Shown here: positions 8,799 through 16,966 of the stretch, piece by piece | How the letters are laid out: each line of letters begins with the position of its first letter | Position numbering within the stretch: position 1 is the first letter of the stretch | Assembly (NCBI RefSeq): GCF_016117655.1 | Contig: NZ_CP064936.1 | Location: 248,001 to 312,000 of the forward strand | Source of the DNA: Treponema peruense | GTDB taxonomy: Bacteria > Spirochaetota > Spirochaetia > Treponematales > Treponemataceae | DNA length: 64,000 nt | Reading direction: 5' to 3' | Position numbers and translations under genes: made by a program | The notes under the pieces: generated by a model | Database searches by the model: none | Told to the model about the DNA's origin: nothing | What the model saw: the letters and a program-made list of their open reading frames with translations, nothing else

Positions 8799-9247
8799 TA
8801 TTCTTCTCCGACCATTCCTATTGTTCCAGATTTATAAAGTGCATCGCAGTAGACGCATCTGTATTCCTGTTTCTCGCGGTTTACTAGGTGGAATTCCTGC
8901 GGAACATAATGTTCTGTCATTGTAATGCAGCGCGGATTTTTGCATTCAATAACGCCTTCAATCTTGTCGGGAAGTGACATTTTTATTTTGCGCACAATCT
9001 TTGAATCCTGAATGACGTTTACAGTAATATTTGCATCGATATAACCGAGTACGCTGTAATCTATGTTGATTATGTTGTCTATTTTGATCATATCTTTGCG
9101 TTCGCTTTTCTTTGAAGCCGCATTCATAATAAGTGCAGTAGAAAAGTTTGCCTTGTCGAGGCCCAGCCACTTAAAAACTTTCCAGCCTGTTCCTGCCTGA
9201 ATGTGATCAATAACAAGTCCGTTTTTTATTTCTGCAATGTTAATCAT
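8798..9247 (-). CDS. pyrI: Aspartate carbamoyltransferase regulatory chain
   Basis: Allosteric subunit that binds nucleotides and holds PyrB trimers together. The 149 residues are full length. The N-terminal allosteric domain is followed by the C-terminal zinc domain with four cysteines: CKNPRC at about 109-114 and CVYC near 138-141. It sits 16 bases after pyrB and overlaps pyrC by one base. Its presence implies a CTP/ATP-regulated dodecameric enzyme as in enteric bacteria. Confidence 0.95.
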   Translation of the reverse strand: MINIAEIKNGLVIDHIQAGTGWKVFKWLGLDKANFSTALIMNAASKKSERKDMIKIDNIINIDYSVLGYIDANITVNVIQDSKIVRKIKMSLPDKIEGVIECKNPRCITMTEHYVPQEFHLVNREKQEYRCVYCDALYKSGTIGMVGEE

Positions 9248-9263
9248 ATTATACCCCGTAGAA

Positions 9264-10187
9264 TCAGAGACATCCTGTCAGTTTTGCCATGAGAGCCATG
9301 CGTGCAAACATTCCGTATTTTACCTGCTTAAAGTAAGCTGCGCGCGGGTCATCGTCTACTTCAGGAGCAATTTCATTTACACGCGGAAGAGGATGCAGAA
9401 CAATCATGTCCTGTTTTGCAAGCTTCATTTTGTCGCGGTCAAGAATATAACTGTCCTTAAGGCGGATATAGTCCTGTTCGTTAAAGAACCTCTCTTTCTG
9501 AACACGCGTCATGTAAAGAATGTCCAAATCGCCGATAACGTCTTCGAGGCGTTCGGCTGTTGTGTATTCTATTCCTGCAGGTTTAAGAATGTCTTCTGTT
9601 ATATATTCAGGAACTTTAAGTTCTTCCGGGCTTATGAATACAAACTTGTTGTTTCTGTAGCGGCTCATTGCCTTTGCCAGCGAATGAACTGTGCGTCCAA
9701 ACTTAAGGTCACCGCAGAAACCGATTGTGTGGTTTTCAAGGCCGCCTTGAAGCGCGCGGATTGTAAGAAGGTCGGTAAGAGTCTGTGTAGGGTGATAGTG
9801 TCCGCCATCGCCTGCATTTATTACAGGAACTGTGCTGTATTTTGAAGCTAGAAGTGCGGCTCCTTCTTTTGGAGAACGCATTGCAATTACGTCAACATAC
9901 GAACTTACAACACGTATTGTGTCTGCAAGGGTTTCGCCCTTTGACGAAGAAGTGTAGCTTGCATCTGCAAAGCCTTCCACTGTCCCGCCAAGATGAAGCA
10001 TTGCGGCCTCAAAAGAAAGCCTTGTTCTGGTGCTAGGCTCAAAAAAAAGTGTCGCAAGAATTTTCCCGCGACACACGTCTTGAAAAGAAACAGGATCTAC
10101 AATAATCTGTTCGGCAAGTGAACAAATTTCTTCGATTTCATTAATACTCAGATCGCCGGGCTCTATAAGATGCCGTCCTTTTAACAT
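9264..10187 (-). CDS. pyrB: Aspartate carbamoyltransferase catalytic chain
   Basis: Condenses carbamoyl phosphate with aspartate, the committed step of pyrimidine synthesis. The 307 residues are normal length. The carbamoyl-phosphate site is FFEPSTRTR (about 50-58), followed by the catalytic-loop SSKGE and the HPTQTLTD motif, with HPLPR near the C-terminus. The ribosome site AGGGGG lies directly ahead of the ATG. First gene of the pyrBIC unit. Confidence 0.96.
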   Translation of the reverse strand: MLKGRHLIEPGDLSINEIEEICSLAEQIIVDPVSFQDVCRGKILATLFFEPSTRTRLSFEAAMLHLGGTVEGFADASYTSSSKGETLADTIRVVSSYVDVIAMRSPKEGAALLASKYSTVPVINAGDGGHYHPTQTLTDLLTIRALQGGLENHTIGFCGDLKFGRTVHSLAKAMSRYRNNKFVFISPEELKVPEYITEDILKPAGIEYTTAERLEDVIGDLDILYMTRVQKERFFNEQDYIRLKDSYILDRDKMKLAKQDMIVLHPLPRVNEIAPEVDDDPRAAYFKQVKYGMFARMALMAKLTGCL

Positions 10188-10216
10188 TCTGGTCCCCCTT
10201 ATGGCAGATTTTTTCT

Positions 10217-10246
10217 ATTTTATCATAAAGGGGAATAATTATACAA
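10217..10246 (-). promoter_or_regulatory. Possible pyrB promoter
   Basis: On the minus strand TTGTAT (10241-10246) and TAAAAT (10217-10222) are 18 bases apart, 30 bases ahead of pyrB. A short inverted repeat (CCCCTTTATG near 10224-10233 against CATAAGGGGG near 10195-10204) flanks the start region and could shield the ribosome site. No pyrimidine-type attenuator is evident. Confidence 0.4.
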
Positions 10247-10254
10247 GGGTCATC

Positions 10255-12369
10255 TTAAACCGCAGCTAGAGTACTGGGCAGTACGTTTAGAATATCGAGC
10301 GCGCCGTCCATGAGCTGTGAATTGTATTTTTTTCCACAGTAGCAGACGGTAATGTCTTTTATAAACTCGGTGCCGTTCTTTGTGTACAAGCGTGCAGTTT
10401 CGATTACGCCGTTTTTCCAGCTTATGTCTGCCCGCATGTTTCCCTTAAGATGCGCGCCCTTGAGCGAGCCCGAATTCCATCCTTTCGGAACAGCAGAAAG
10501 CAAATCAATAAGAACGCGTCCTTCGCAGAAAGTGCTGTCAATTATTCCTGCAGTCATCTGCGAAAGATCAGAAATATTGTTTCCAAGAAGAGCCGCAGGT
10601 TTTTCAAAAGCAGCCTTCGGCGCGCTGTCATCACCAAGAGTGTCGGCAAACTTCAGGCGGTCAAGTAGCGAGCGGAATTTAACAACGTTACTGTTATTTT
10701 CGGGAATTTTAAGTGCCTCTGCGGCTTTAAGGGCAGCATTTGCAAGGGCAGCAATTGTCTTTGTATCGGACAGTGTCTGTTCGCAAACAAAAAAATCTTT
10801 TTCATCAGTAAATGAAGGCAGAAGTGTAAGTTTTTTTCCTTCATCAACCGGAATAAGATAGTCTGCAAAAAAGTTACATGCTTCTTTAAGAAGATACCAG
10901 TTTTTCTTAAGGAACTTTGTATCGAGCGTATATTCAAAATGCTCCTGAACAGGAATTGCGGCAAAAGCGGCACCCAGGTTTTTGTAGGCATCACCGAGTA
11001 TTGAACCGCACGGAACAGTGTCGCCCCAGATGTCTGTCTGTGAATGGGCAGCGTATCCTTCAGAAGAATACATCTTTGAAGCCGTTTTCTTTCCGTTAAG
11101 ATAAATCTTTTTGCAAAGGTCAAAAATTACCTTGTCGGCTGTTCCCAAACCGCAAACGTCTGTAACAAGAGGAATTTTTTCTTCAAGGGAATACCTTTTT
11201 TTCTCGTAAGAATTCTGTGAGTCAAACCAAAGTCCCGAAGAAAAGGCCGGCAGTGTTCCGGGAGCACGCACGCTTGAAATCATTGCGTAACGGCAGAAGT
11301 TCCAGTAAAGTTCGCAAAGAGAAGCCTTTTCTGAACCGCCTGCAATAAGTTCTTCTGTGGAATTGCGCTCTGCTTCTTTTTCTTCGCTTTCATCTTTTGA
11401 AAGGGAAAGGTAAATGTCTTTGTACCATTCAGAATATTCTGCAATATGCTGTGAGCGAAGGCTTTCGTATGAAGCTCCCGAAGCAAAACAGATGTTTTTC
11501 AAAGCCCGGTCAGCACACCACGACGCCATTGCAGAAGGAGTTCTGTATATGTTTCCGCCTTTTTTCTGGTAGTGGCTGTTTCTGTAGGCTGTCTGCACGT
11601 CTACGTAAAGTGTAACTTCATCTGCACTTTCTATAACAAGATTGTCACCGCGTACCGTCGTGGTTCCGCCTGAAGAAGAGGCCATAAGCACTGCTGCAAA
11701 CGGAATTCCCGCTGTATTCTGCATTACGATTGTGTCTTCTGCGAGGGAATATTTTTTTGAACATACATCGCGCTCGAATCTTGCCCTTAAGTAAATGCTT
11801 TTTGGTGTAGTCGCCGTGATTCTTACGATCAGAACGTCGGCTTCTGCCGGAATAAAAACTTCCCTTGAATAAGAAATTGTTGCCCCGTCCTGTCCTGCGG
11901 AAAAGTCTGCTGTACTGGGGCGCGGTGATTTTGTCGTAAAGGATGTAGTCTGAATTGCTGTTTCAAGGTCTAGTTCGCGTCTGTAAACTGAACAGTTGTC
12001 AAAAACATTTTTGCGTTCAGAGCTGGGACCTGTAAGACCGCTGTGTTCACCGTCGTAAAAGTCAAGGTGCAGTTCTCCGGCGCTTTCATAAGAAGCCTGT
12101 GTCTGCGGAAGTCCTGTAAATGTTTCAAATACAAGTTCCTGCGCTTCCTGAACGCGGCCAAGATTGAGCATTTCGCGAATTTCCTTTAGTGAAACTGCTG
12201 CACTTTCATTGTTTCTGTCAGTGTAGGTGCGTGACCAGACAGACTCTTCATTAAGCTGTATTATTTCGTGACCCGTACGGCCGTAAACCATTGCACCGAG
12301 TCTTCCGTTTCCTACCGGAATTGCTTCATTCCAGTTTTCTGCTGCTTTTTTATACCAGATTTTGTTCAT
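10255..12369 (-). CDS. GH95-like glycoside hydrolase (alpha-L-fucosidase family)
   Basis: Resembles family 95 glycosidases, which remove alpha-L-fucose or L-galactose from plant or mucin glycans. The N-terminus has the family hallmark WNEAIPVGNGRLGAMVYG, and the C-terminal end has GWNSGSLKGAHLKGN followed by the RADISWKNG strand. At 704 residues it is somewhat short and lacks a signal peptide, so it probably acts on imported sugars. The segment normally like HHNTDIW reads HSQTDIWG (442-449), so an active-site Asn appears replaced by Gln, and the PSxSPEN block reads PSFTDEKD. Specificity, or even activity, may differ from classic fucosidases. It follows the pheS terminator with its own ribosome site. 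Confidence 0.75.
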   Translation of the reverse strand: MNKIWYKKAAENWNEAIPVGNGRLGAMVYGRTGHEIIQLNEESVWSRTYTDRNNESAAVSLKEIREMLNLGRVQEAQELVFETFTGLPQTQASYESAGELHLDFYDGEHSGLTGPSSERKNVFDNCSVYRRELDLETAIQTTSFTTKSPRPSTADFSAGQDGATISYSREVFIPAEADVLIVRITATTPKSIYLRARFERDVCSKKYSLAEDTIVMQNTAGIPFAAVLMASSSGGTTTVRGDNLVIESADEVTLYVDVQTAYRNSHYQKKGGNIYRTPSAMASWCADRALKNICFASGASYESLRSQHIAEYSEWYKDIYLSLSKDESEEKEAERNSTEELIAGGSEKASLCELYWNFCRYAMISSVRAPGTLPAFSSGLWFDSQNSYEKKRYSLEEKIPLVTDVCGLGTADKVIFDLCKKIYLNGKKTASKMYSSEGYAAHSQTDIWGDTVPCGSILGDAYKNLGAAFAAIPVQEHFEYTLDTKFLKKNWYLLKEACNFFADYLIPVDEGKKLTLLPSFTDEKDFFVCEQTLSDTKTIAALANAALKAAEALKIPENNSNVVKFRSLLDRLKFADTLGDDSAPKAAFEKPAALLGNNISDLSQMTAGIIDSTFCEGRVLIDLLSAVPKGWNSGSLKGAHLKGNMRADISWKNGVIETARLYTKNGTEFIKDITVCYCGKKYNSQLMDGALDILNVLPSTLAAV

Positions 12370-12388
12370 GTTTATTCCTGTTGGCGTT

Positions 12389-12434
12389 AAAAAAAACGGC
12401 GGCTCATCAAAGAAGAATTCCTGCGAGCCGCCGT
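12389..12434 (-). terminator. Intrinsic terminator after pheS
   Basis: Perfect 10-bp stem (12396-12405 with 12425-12434, ACGGCGGCTC type) followed on the minus strand by eight T residues. It closes the tatD-to-pheS unit and separates it from the GH95-like gene. Confidence 0.92.
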
Positions 12435-12452
12435 ACCAGTTTTATAAAAATT

Positions 12453-14012
12453 CTAGAATTTTGCTTTTCTAAGGCGAACTTTTTCTATATCTTCGCAGAA
12501 CAGTTCGCGCAGATCGTTAAGTCCCAGCGCCATAAGGGCCATGCGGTCAATTCCGATTCCCCAGGCAAGAACAGGAACGTCAATTCCCATTGCTTTTGTT
12601 ACTTCGGGTCTGAAGATTCCGCTTCCTCCTAGTTCAAACCAGCCCAGTTTTGGATGCTTGATGTGAACTTCTATGGAAGGTTCTGTAAACGGGAAGTAAC
12701 CTGGAACATATTTTACTTCTGTAGCGCCTGCAATTTCTACTGCAAACATGCGCAAAAAGCCCAGAAGTGTCTTTAAGTTAACGTCATTTCCAAGAACAAT
12801 GCCTTCTGTCTGGTAAAAGTCACTCAGGTGGGTTGCATCTACCTTGTCATAGCGGAAGCATCTTGCAATACCAAAGTATTTTCCCGGAATTTCTGCGTTG
12901 TGAAGCTGGTGTGCAGAAAGAACTGTTCCCTGGCTTCTCATAATAAGTCTGCGTGTAAACTCAGTGTCAAAATTGTAGTTCCAGCCGCGACTTCCTGTAT
13001 TTCCGCCGTTTCTGTGAACAGCAGCAACATTTGAAAGATAAGGTTCTTCTATTGACTTTGCATGTGTCGGGTTCTTGAGCCGGTAAACATCGTGAATATC
13101 GCGTGCAGCATGGAACTGCGGCATAAACAGTGCATCACCGTTCCAGAATTCAGTCTCTACAAGCGGACCGTCAAATTCCTGAAAGCCAAGTGAACAAAGT
13201 TTGTCCTTAACGCTTTCAAGAAACTGAACATAAGGATTTGTGCGTCCGGGAATAATTCTTGCCGGCGGAATCGTGATGTTGTATCCGCGGAATGTTCCCT
13301 TTTTCCATTCGCCCGAAGCAAGCATTGCAGGTGTAATCTCACCGATTTCGTTTCCGGTAATTCCTGCTTTTTTAAGTGCTTCTGCTACTTCTTTGGAAGC
13401 TTCTGTAAGTTTGTATGTAACTGTTTCGCGCTCAATTGTTTTGAACGGAGTTTCGCTTATTCCGCGCTTTTTTGTAAGCCCGCCCATAACTTCGAGCTCT
13501 GCTGCAGTAAGGTTTGCTGCGTCAAGCTGTGCGTTGTCAGATGCGGCCGCCTTTTCTACAAGGGCTTTTGAAACGGCAATTCTTTCGGGAAGAGGCTTTC
13601 CTGTATATTCGGCCATCTTGTCTGCGTTCATGGCGGCAATACCGTCTTTACTGAGCGCTCCGAATGCCGAACCTACGTCTTTGTTTTCTATGCCGAGTCC
13701 TGCTGCAATTTCGGGAAGGCGTTTTGGTCCGTTTTCCTTAAGATAGGAAACAATTCTTTCTTCTGCAAAACCTTCCTTTGCAACTTTGCGACCAAAGTCG
13801 GTAAGTTCAAAGTAAGTGTGGGGCGTTCTTGAAGTTTCTGCAAGAAGCTGTTTACCCGAAAGCCAGCTGAAAGCCTGATTAGCATGGCCTTCCTTGTAGT
13901 TGAGCTCTGACTGAAGGCGAGTAGAAGTAAGTTCGTCGCCTGTCGTATAATGAAGAAGCACCTTTGTTTCAAGAGGGTGCAGATTTTTTATTGTATTGTT
14001 AATGTCTGTCAA
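12453..14012 (-). CDS. pheS: Phenylalanine-tRNA ligase alpha subunit, archaeal-type
   Basis: Charges tRNA-Phe together with PheT. At 519 residues it is much longer than the roughly 330-residue bacterial form. It has the archaeal/eukaryotic layout: an N-terminal winged-helix region (about 1-200) for tRNA and a C-terminal class II catalytic core. In the core, HAARDIHDVY, the motif 2 block around GKYFGIARCFRYD, EGIVLG, the FTEPSIEV strand and motif 3 (AWGIGIDRMAL) are clear. Spirochaetes are known to carry this version. pheT is not adjacent here. It is the last gene of a minus-strand unit and is followed by a strong terminator. Confidence 0.94.
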   Translation of the reverse strand: MTDINNTIKNLHPLETKVLLHYTTGDELTSTRLQSELNYKEGHANQAFSWLSGKQLLAETSRTPHTYFELTDFGRKVAKEGFAEERIVSYLKENGPKRLPEIAAGLGIENKDVGSAFGALSKDGIAAMNADKMAEYTGKPLPERIAVSKALVEKAAASDNAQLDAANLTAAELEVMGGLTKKRGISETPFKTIERETVTYKLTEASKEVAEALKKAGITGNEIGEITPAMLASGEWKKGTFRGYNITIPPARIIPGRTNPYVQFLESVKDKLCSLGFQEFDGPLVETEFWNGDALFMPQFHAARDIHDVYRLKNPTHAKSIEEPYLSNVAAVHRNGGNTGSRGWNYNFDTEFTRRLIMRSQGTVLSAHQLHNAEIPGKYFGIARCFRYDKVDATHLSDFYQTEGIVLGNDVNLKTLLGFLRMFAVEIAGATEVKYVPGYFPFTEPSIEVHIKHPKLGWFELGGSGIFRPEVTKAMGIDVPVLAWGIGIDRMALMALGLNDLRELFCEDIEKVRLRKAKF

Positions 14013-14033
14013 TTTAAATTTACCAACTCAAGA

Positions 14034-14453
14034 TTAGCGGGTGAAAACAACATAAGAAACGTATGTAGCCATTCTGACGTTGCGGTCATCCTTGAAATAT
14101 TTTGTCTTGTCCTTTCCTTTGTATGAATAATGCTTAAATTTGTTTTCTTTTGCAAAATTTTCATAAACGGCCATTGCTGTATTCATGGCTTCACCCTGGT
14201 CATAGCTGGCGGCCATGCATGTATAATAGAAACGTACTTCTCCTGTAAGGGGAGTGTATTCAAGTTCAAGGTTTACAGACTTTGTCTTTGGATGAAGGTC
14301 TGCGTACTTGTCTTCAATCTTAATAACCTGAGTAGCTCTTTCTTCGGCTGTCTGGGCATTAAGGGCCTCTATAGTCGGGTCTGCTGTAGTAGTCTGTGCA
14401 AACATTGCGGTTCCGAGAGCCGCAGCAACAAACAGTGCAAATATTTTTTTCAT
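14034..14453 (-). CDS. Secreted protein of unknown function
   Basis: I do not recognise a family. The 139 residues begin with a clear Sec signal (MKKIFALFVAAALGTAMFAQ, cleavage expected after AQ or nearby), so the mature protein of about 118 residues is probably periplasmic. It is rich in Lys, Tyr and Thr and ends in a beta-like stretch MATYVSYVVFTR. It has one Cys (in YYTCMAAS). It lies 21 bases upstream of pheS and 19 bases after another exported protein of unknown function, which suggests co-transcription. Confidence 0.75.
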   Translation of the reverse strand: MKKIFALFVAAALGTAMFAQTTTADPTIEALNAQTAEERATQVIKIEDKYADLHPKTKSVNLELEYTPLTGEVRFYYTCMAASYDQGEAMNTAMAVYENFAKENKFKHYSYKGKDKTKYFKDDRNVRMATYVSYVVFTR

Positions 14454-14472
14454 ATAGCCTCCGTTTTGAATA

Positions 14473-15246
14473 CTAGAAAAAAGAATATGGAACTATTTTA
14501 TCAGTTTCCATAAAAAAATCAAGGTCAACGGTATACTGGCCTTCCTTAATATAGATTCGCGGCTCGTTTATAAGAAGAACTCTGCCGGTAATTTCCTTGG
14601 GTTTGTTTTTTATATATGTGCGCCAGTGTTCTCTTACGGCAAGTTTTATTGCTTCACCGCAGGCAGCTTTTATTCCTTCAAAGCCGTCTTCTACAGGAGC
14701 TTTTCCCACACCGTGAATCTTCGGGTGAACAATTGATGTCCAGCGGTTGTAATTCTGCTTCTGGGCTTCAGTTCTGTCGCAGTAAGCCCACACAACGAGT
14801 CTGTCTTCCAGAGCTTTTGGGCTGTGGTAGCTTATTTTATTCAGTTTGAAATCAAATTCTTGAACTTCCCAAAAGTCCCAGTATTCGCTTACATGCCGCA
14901 GTTTGTCAGACGGGGTGTATTCAAAGTTCCAGCCCCAGATCATGCCCGACAGTAAAAAAGGTGCAATCTGTTTTGTGCGATTTATTGCAAAGCCAAAGAT
15001 TTTGTCAAAGTCAGAACGTTCGCCGTCTTTTTCAGAAGTTTCTGCTGTTTTTGAAGGTATTTTTTCTTCTTCAGGCGGAACGGCGCTCTCGTCACCAAAC
15101 AGCCCCGGAATGGGGTCAAGGTCTGCCCAAATCTGAATCCTCAACTGGTCCAGCTGGGATGGAAGTTCTGTTCCGAAAGCGGCGGCTCCCAGAAAGAGAA
15201 GCGCAAGAATGAATGTTTTTTTTAACGGCGGTATGCGTCTTTCCAT
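14473..15246 (-). CDS. Exported protein of unknown function
   Basis: About 257 residues from the preferred ATG at 15246. A longer in-frame start at 15291 would put a charged segment before the signal sequence. A signal peptide (KKTFILALLFLGAAAFG) is followed by an acidic Pro/Glu-rich linker (PPEEEKIPSKTAETSEKDGE) and a globular region rich in Trp (WGWNFEY, YWDFWEV). No known catalytic motif is seen. Its 5' end overlaps the rhomboid protease gene by 25 bases. Probably periplasmic or surface-exposed and specific to treponemes, but that is inference. Confidence 0.7.
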   Translation of the reverse strand: MERRIPPLKKTFILALLFLGAAAFGTELPSQLDQLRIQIWADLDPIPGLFGDESAVPPEEEKIPSKTAETSEKDGERSDFDKIFGFAINRTKQIAPFLLSGMIWGWNFEYTPSDKLRHVSEYWDFWEVQEFDFKLNKISYHSPKALEDRLVVWAYCDRTEAQKQNYNRWTSIVHPKIHGVGKAPVEDGFEGIKAACGEAIKLAVREHWRTYIKNKPKEITGRVLLINEPRIYIKEGQYTVDLDFFMETDKIVPYSFF

Positions 15247-15848
15247 ATTTTTATCGGTTTTATTCCCATTCTTGCACGAAGGTACAGCCACGCCAGCGCA
15301 AAACCTGCAAGATGTGTAAGGTGAGCAACGTTTCCGCCGCCGAAAATCTGGCTGAATATTTCTATAACAGCATAAACGGCTACAAGAACAGGCGCCGGTA
15401 CAGGAAAAATTCCCCAGATGCTTATTATGCTGCGTGGGAAAATAACGGCAAAGGCAAGTAAAAGTGCATAAATTGCGCCGCTTGCGCCCATAAGCAGAAT
15501 GTTGTATCCGAGAACAGAATAAAGTGCAACAGAAATAAGTCCGTCCAGTATTCCGCAGAAAAGATAAAAAAGAAGGAATTCTTTTGAACCTATTGCGCGT
15601 TCCACTTCATGACCAAAGCAGAACAGAGCCAGCATGTTGAAAATAAAATGCGACCAGCCTGAATGAACAAACATGTATGTAAGCGGCTGCCAGTAAAAGT
15701 GCATTTTCATTCCCATAACAGACATTGACAGGTACAGCACCGAATGCGGAAAAATCCTGAGTGCCATAAAAAAGACCGCGTTGATTGCAAAAAGAACGAG
15801 TGTGGCATTGAAGTACGTATACTTGAACGGCTTTCTGAGTACGTTCAT
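15222..15848 (-). CDS. Rhomboid-family intramembrane serine protease
   Basis: Six-helix membrane protease that cuts single-span proteins within the bilayer. The catalytic Ser is S123 in GASGAIYALL and the catalytic His is H179 in AHLTHLAGF. The conserved WQPLTYMFVHSGWSHFIFNM block precedes them. The start at 15848 is chosen because its ATG overlaps the stop of the GGDEF gene (ATGA), a coupling signal, and it gives a normal 208-residue rhomboid. The upstream in-frame start at 15890 adds only a charged tail. Confidence 0.9.
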   Translation of the reverse strand: MNVLRKPFKYTYFNATLVLFAINAVFFMALRIFPHSVLYLSMSVMGMKMHFYWQPLTYMFVHSGWSHFIFNMLALFCFGHEVERAIGSKEFLLFYLFCGILDGLISVALYSVLGYNILLMGASGAIYALLLAFAVIFPRSIISIWGIFPVPAPVLVAVYAVIEIFSQIFGGGNVAHLTHLAGFALAWLYLRARMGIKPIKIWKDAYRR

Positions 15849-16966
15849 TTGGCTTCCTCTGATTCCGAATTTGTTCCGGGGGCGGCACATGTTACGCGGT
15901 TGCGGCCGTTTCTTTTTGAAAGATAAAGCGCGCGGTCTGCCTGGTCAACAAGAACTTTTGCCGAAGTAACGGGATTTGTTTCTGCAGAAAAAATTGAAAT
16001 TCCGCCCGAGATAGTAACCTGCATGTGCTGTCCCTGGTAGTAAAAGTCATTCTTTTCTATATTCTTGCGGATTCTTTCTGCTACGGCTATTGCTTCGGAA
16101 CGGTTTGCATTGTAGAGCATAACGGTAAATTCTTCGCCGCCGTAGCGTGAAGCCATGTCTTCACCCCTTATGCTGGATTTGATGATTTTTGCAACTGTCA
16201 TCAGAACGTAGTCTCCGCAGGCATGTCCATACGTGTCGTTGAATTTTTTGAAGAAATCAATGTCAAACATTACCACACTCAGCGGAATATCTTCTGAAAA
16301 AGCCTTGTCCAGTTTGTCTGTAAGAACGTTAAAGAAATAATACTTGAGTTTGAGTTTTGTCATCATGTCGGTAGATGACTGTTCAATAAGAGACGCGTTG
16401 TTTACGGCAACAGAAGCCAGTGATGCGATTGTAGAAATTTCATTTTTCTCATAGTCGGTGAATTTTCCGCTGTCATTGTCAAACACAATGCGTTCACCAA
16501 GAACAAGAATTCCGTTTACGCGGTTTTTTAGAATAAGCGGAACAACCAGTGACGGTTTTAATGATGAAAGAATATGAAGCGATCCGTCATCGGGAAGGTC
16601 TTCAAGAAGTGACTCTATAGAAAATACTTTTGTTCCGCTGCCAAGCTTTTCGATAAGGGCGCAGTTCACGGGAATTGTGTATTCAACTGCAGGGTCAATT
16701 TCAAGACCGCTGTAATTGTTTGAAAGTTTGTACATTGTACTGTCAATGCTTTCAAAAATAAAGATTCCGGCTCCGGTGACACGCATCTGCGCCATTGCTA
16801 TATAAACGATTGACTCTATCAAAGCCGGCAGTTCCAGAGTGGTGCAGAGTGACTTTGATATTTCAAGCATCTGCTGAAGATCGTAAATATGCCTTTCATA
16901 CAGTGCGATTGTTTCATCAGTGTTCATTGGAGGTGTGCTGCTGTTTTGGGGTTCTTCAGAATTCAT
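15845..16966 (-). CDS. GAF-domain diguanylate cyclase
   Basis: Predicted to make cyclic di-GMP from GTP. The 373 residues start with a short coiled stretch. A GAF sensor domain follows (about 30-190, ending near ISTIASLASVAVNNASL), then a GGDEF domain (about 205-365). The active-site signature is GGEEF at 276-280. Five residues upstream lies RGED, an intact RxxD inhibitory site, so product feedback inhibition is expected. No membrane segment, so it is cytosolic. The gene overlaps both neighbours by one to four bases (the gene of unknown function before it, rhomboid after it). Confidence 0.93.
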   Translation of the reverse strand: MNSEEPQNSSTPPMNTDETIALYERHIYDLQQMLEISKSLCTTLELPALIESIVYIAMAQMRVTGAGIFIFESIDSTMYKLSNNYSGLEIDPAVEYTIPVNCALIEKLGSGTKVFSIESLLEDLPDDGSLHILSSLKPSLVVPLILKNRVNGILVLGERIVFDNDSGKFTDYEKNEISTIASLASVAVNNASLIEQSSTDMMTKLKLKYYFFNVLTDKLDKAFSEDIPLSVVMFDIDFFKKFNDTYGHACGDYVLMTVAKIIKSSIRGEDMASRYGGEEFTVMLYNANRSEAIAVAERIRKNIEKNDFYYQGQHMQVTISGGISIFSAETNPVTSAKVLVDQADRALYLSKRNGRNRVTCAAPGTNSESEEAK

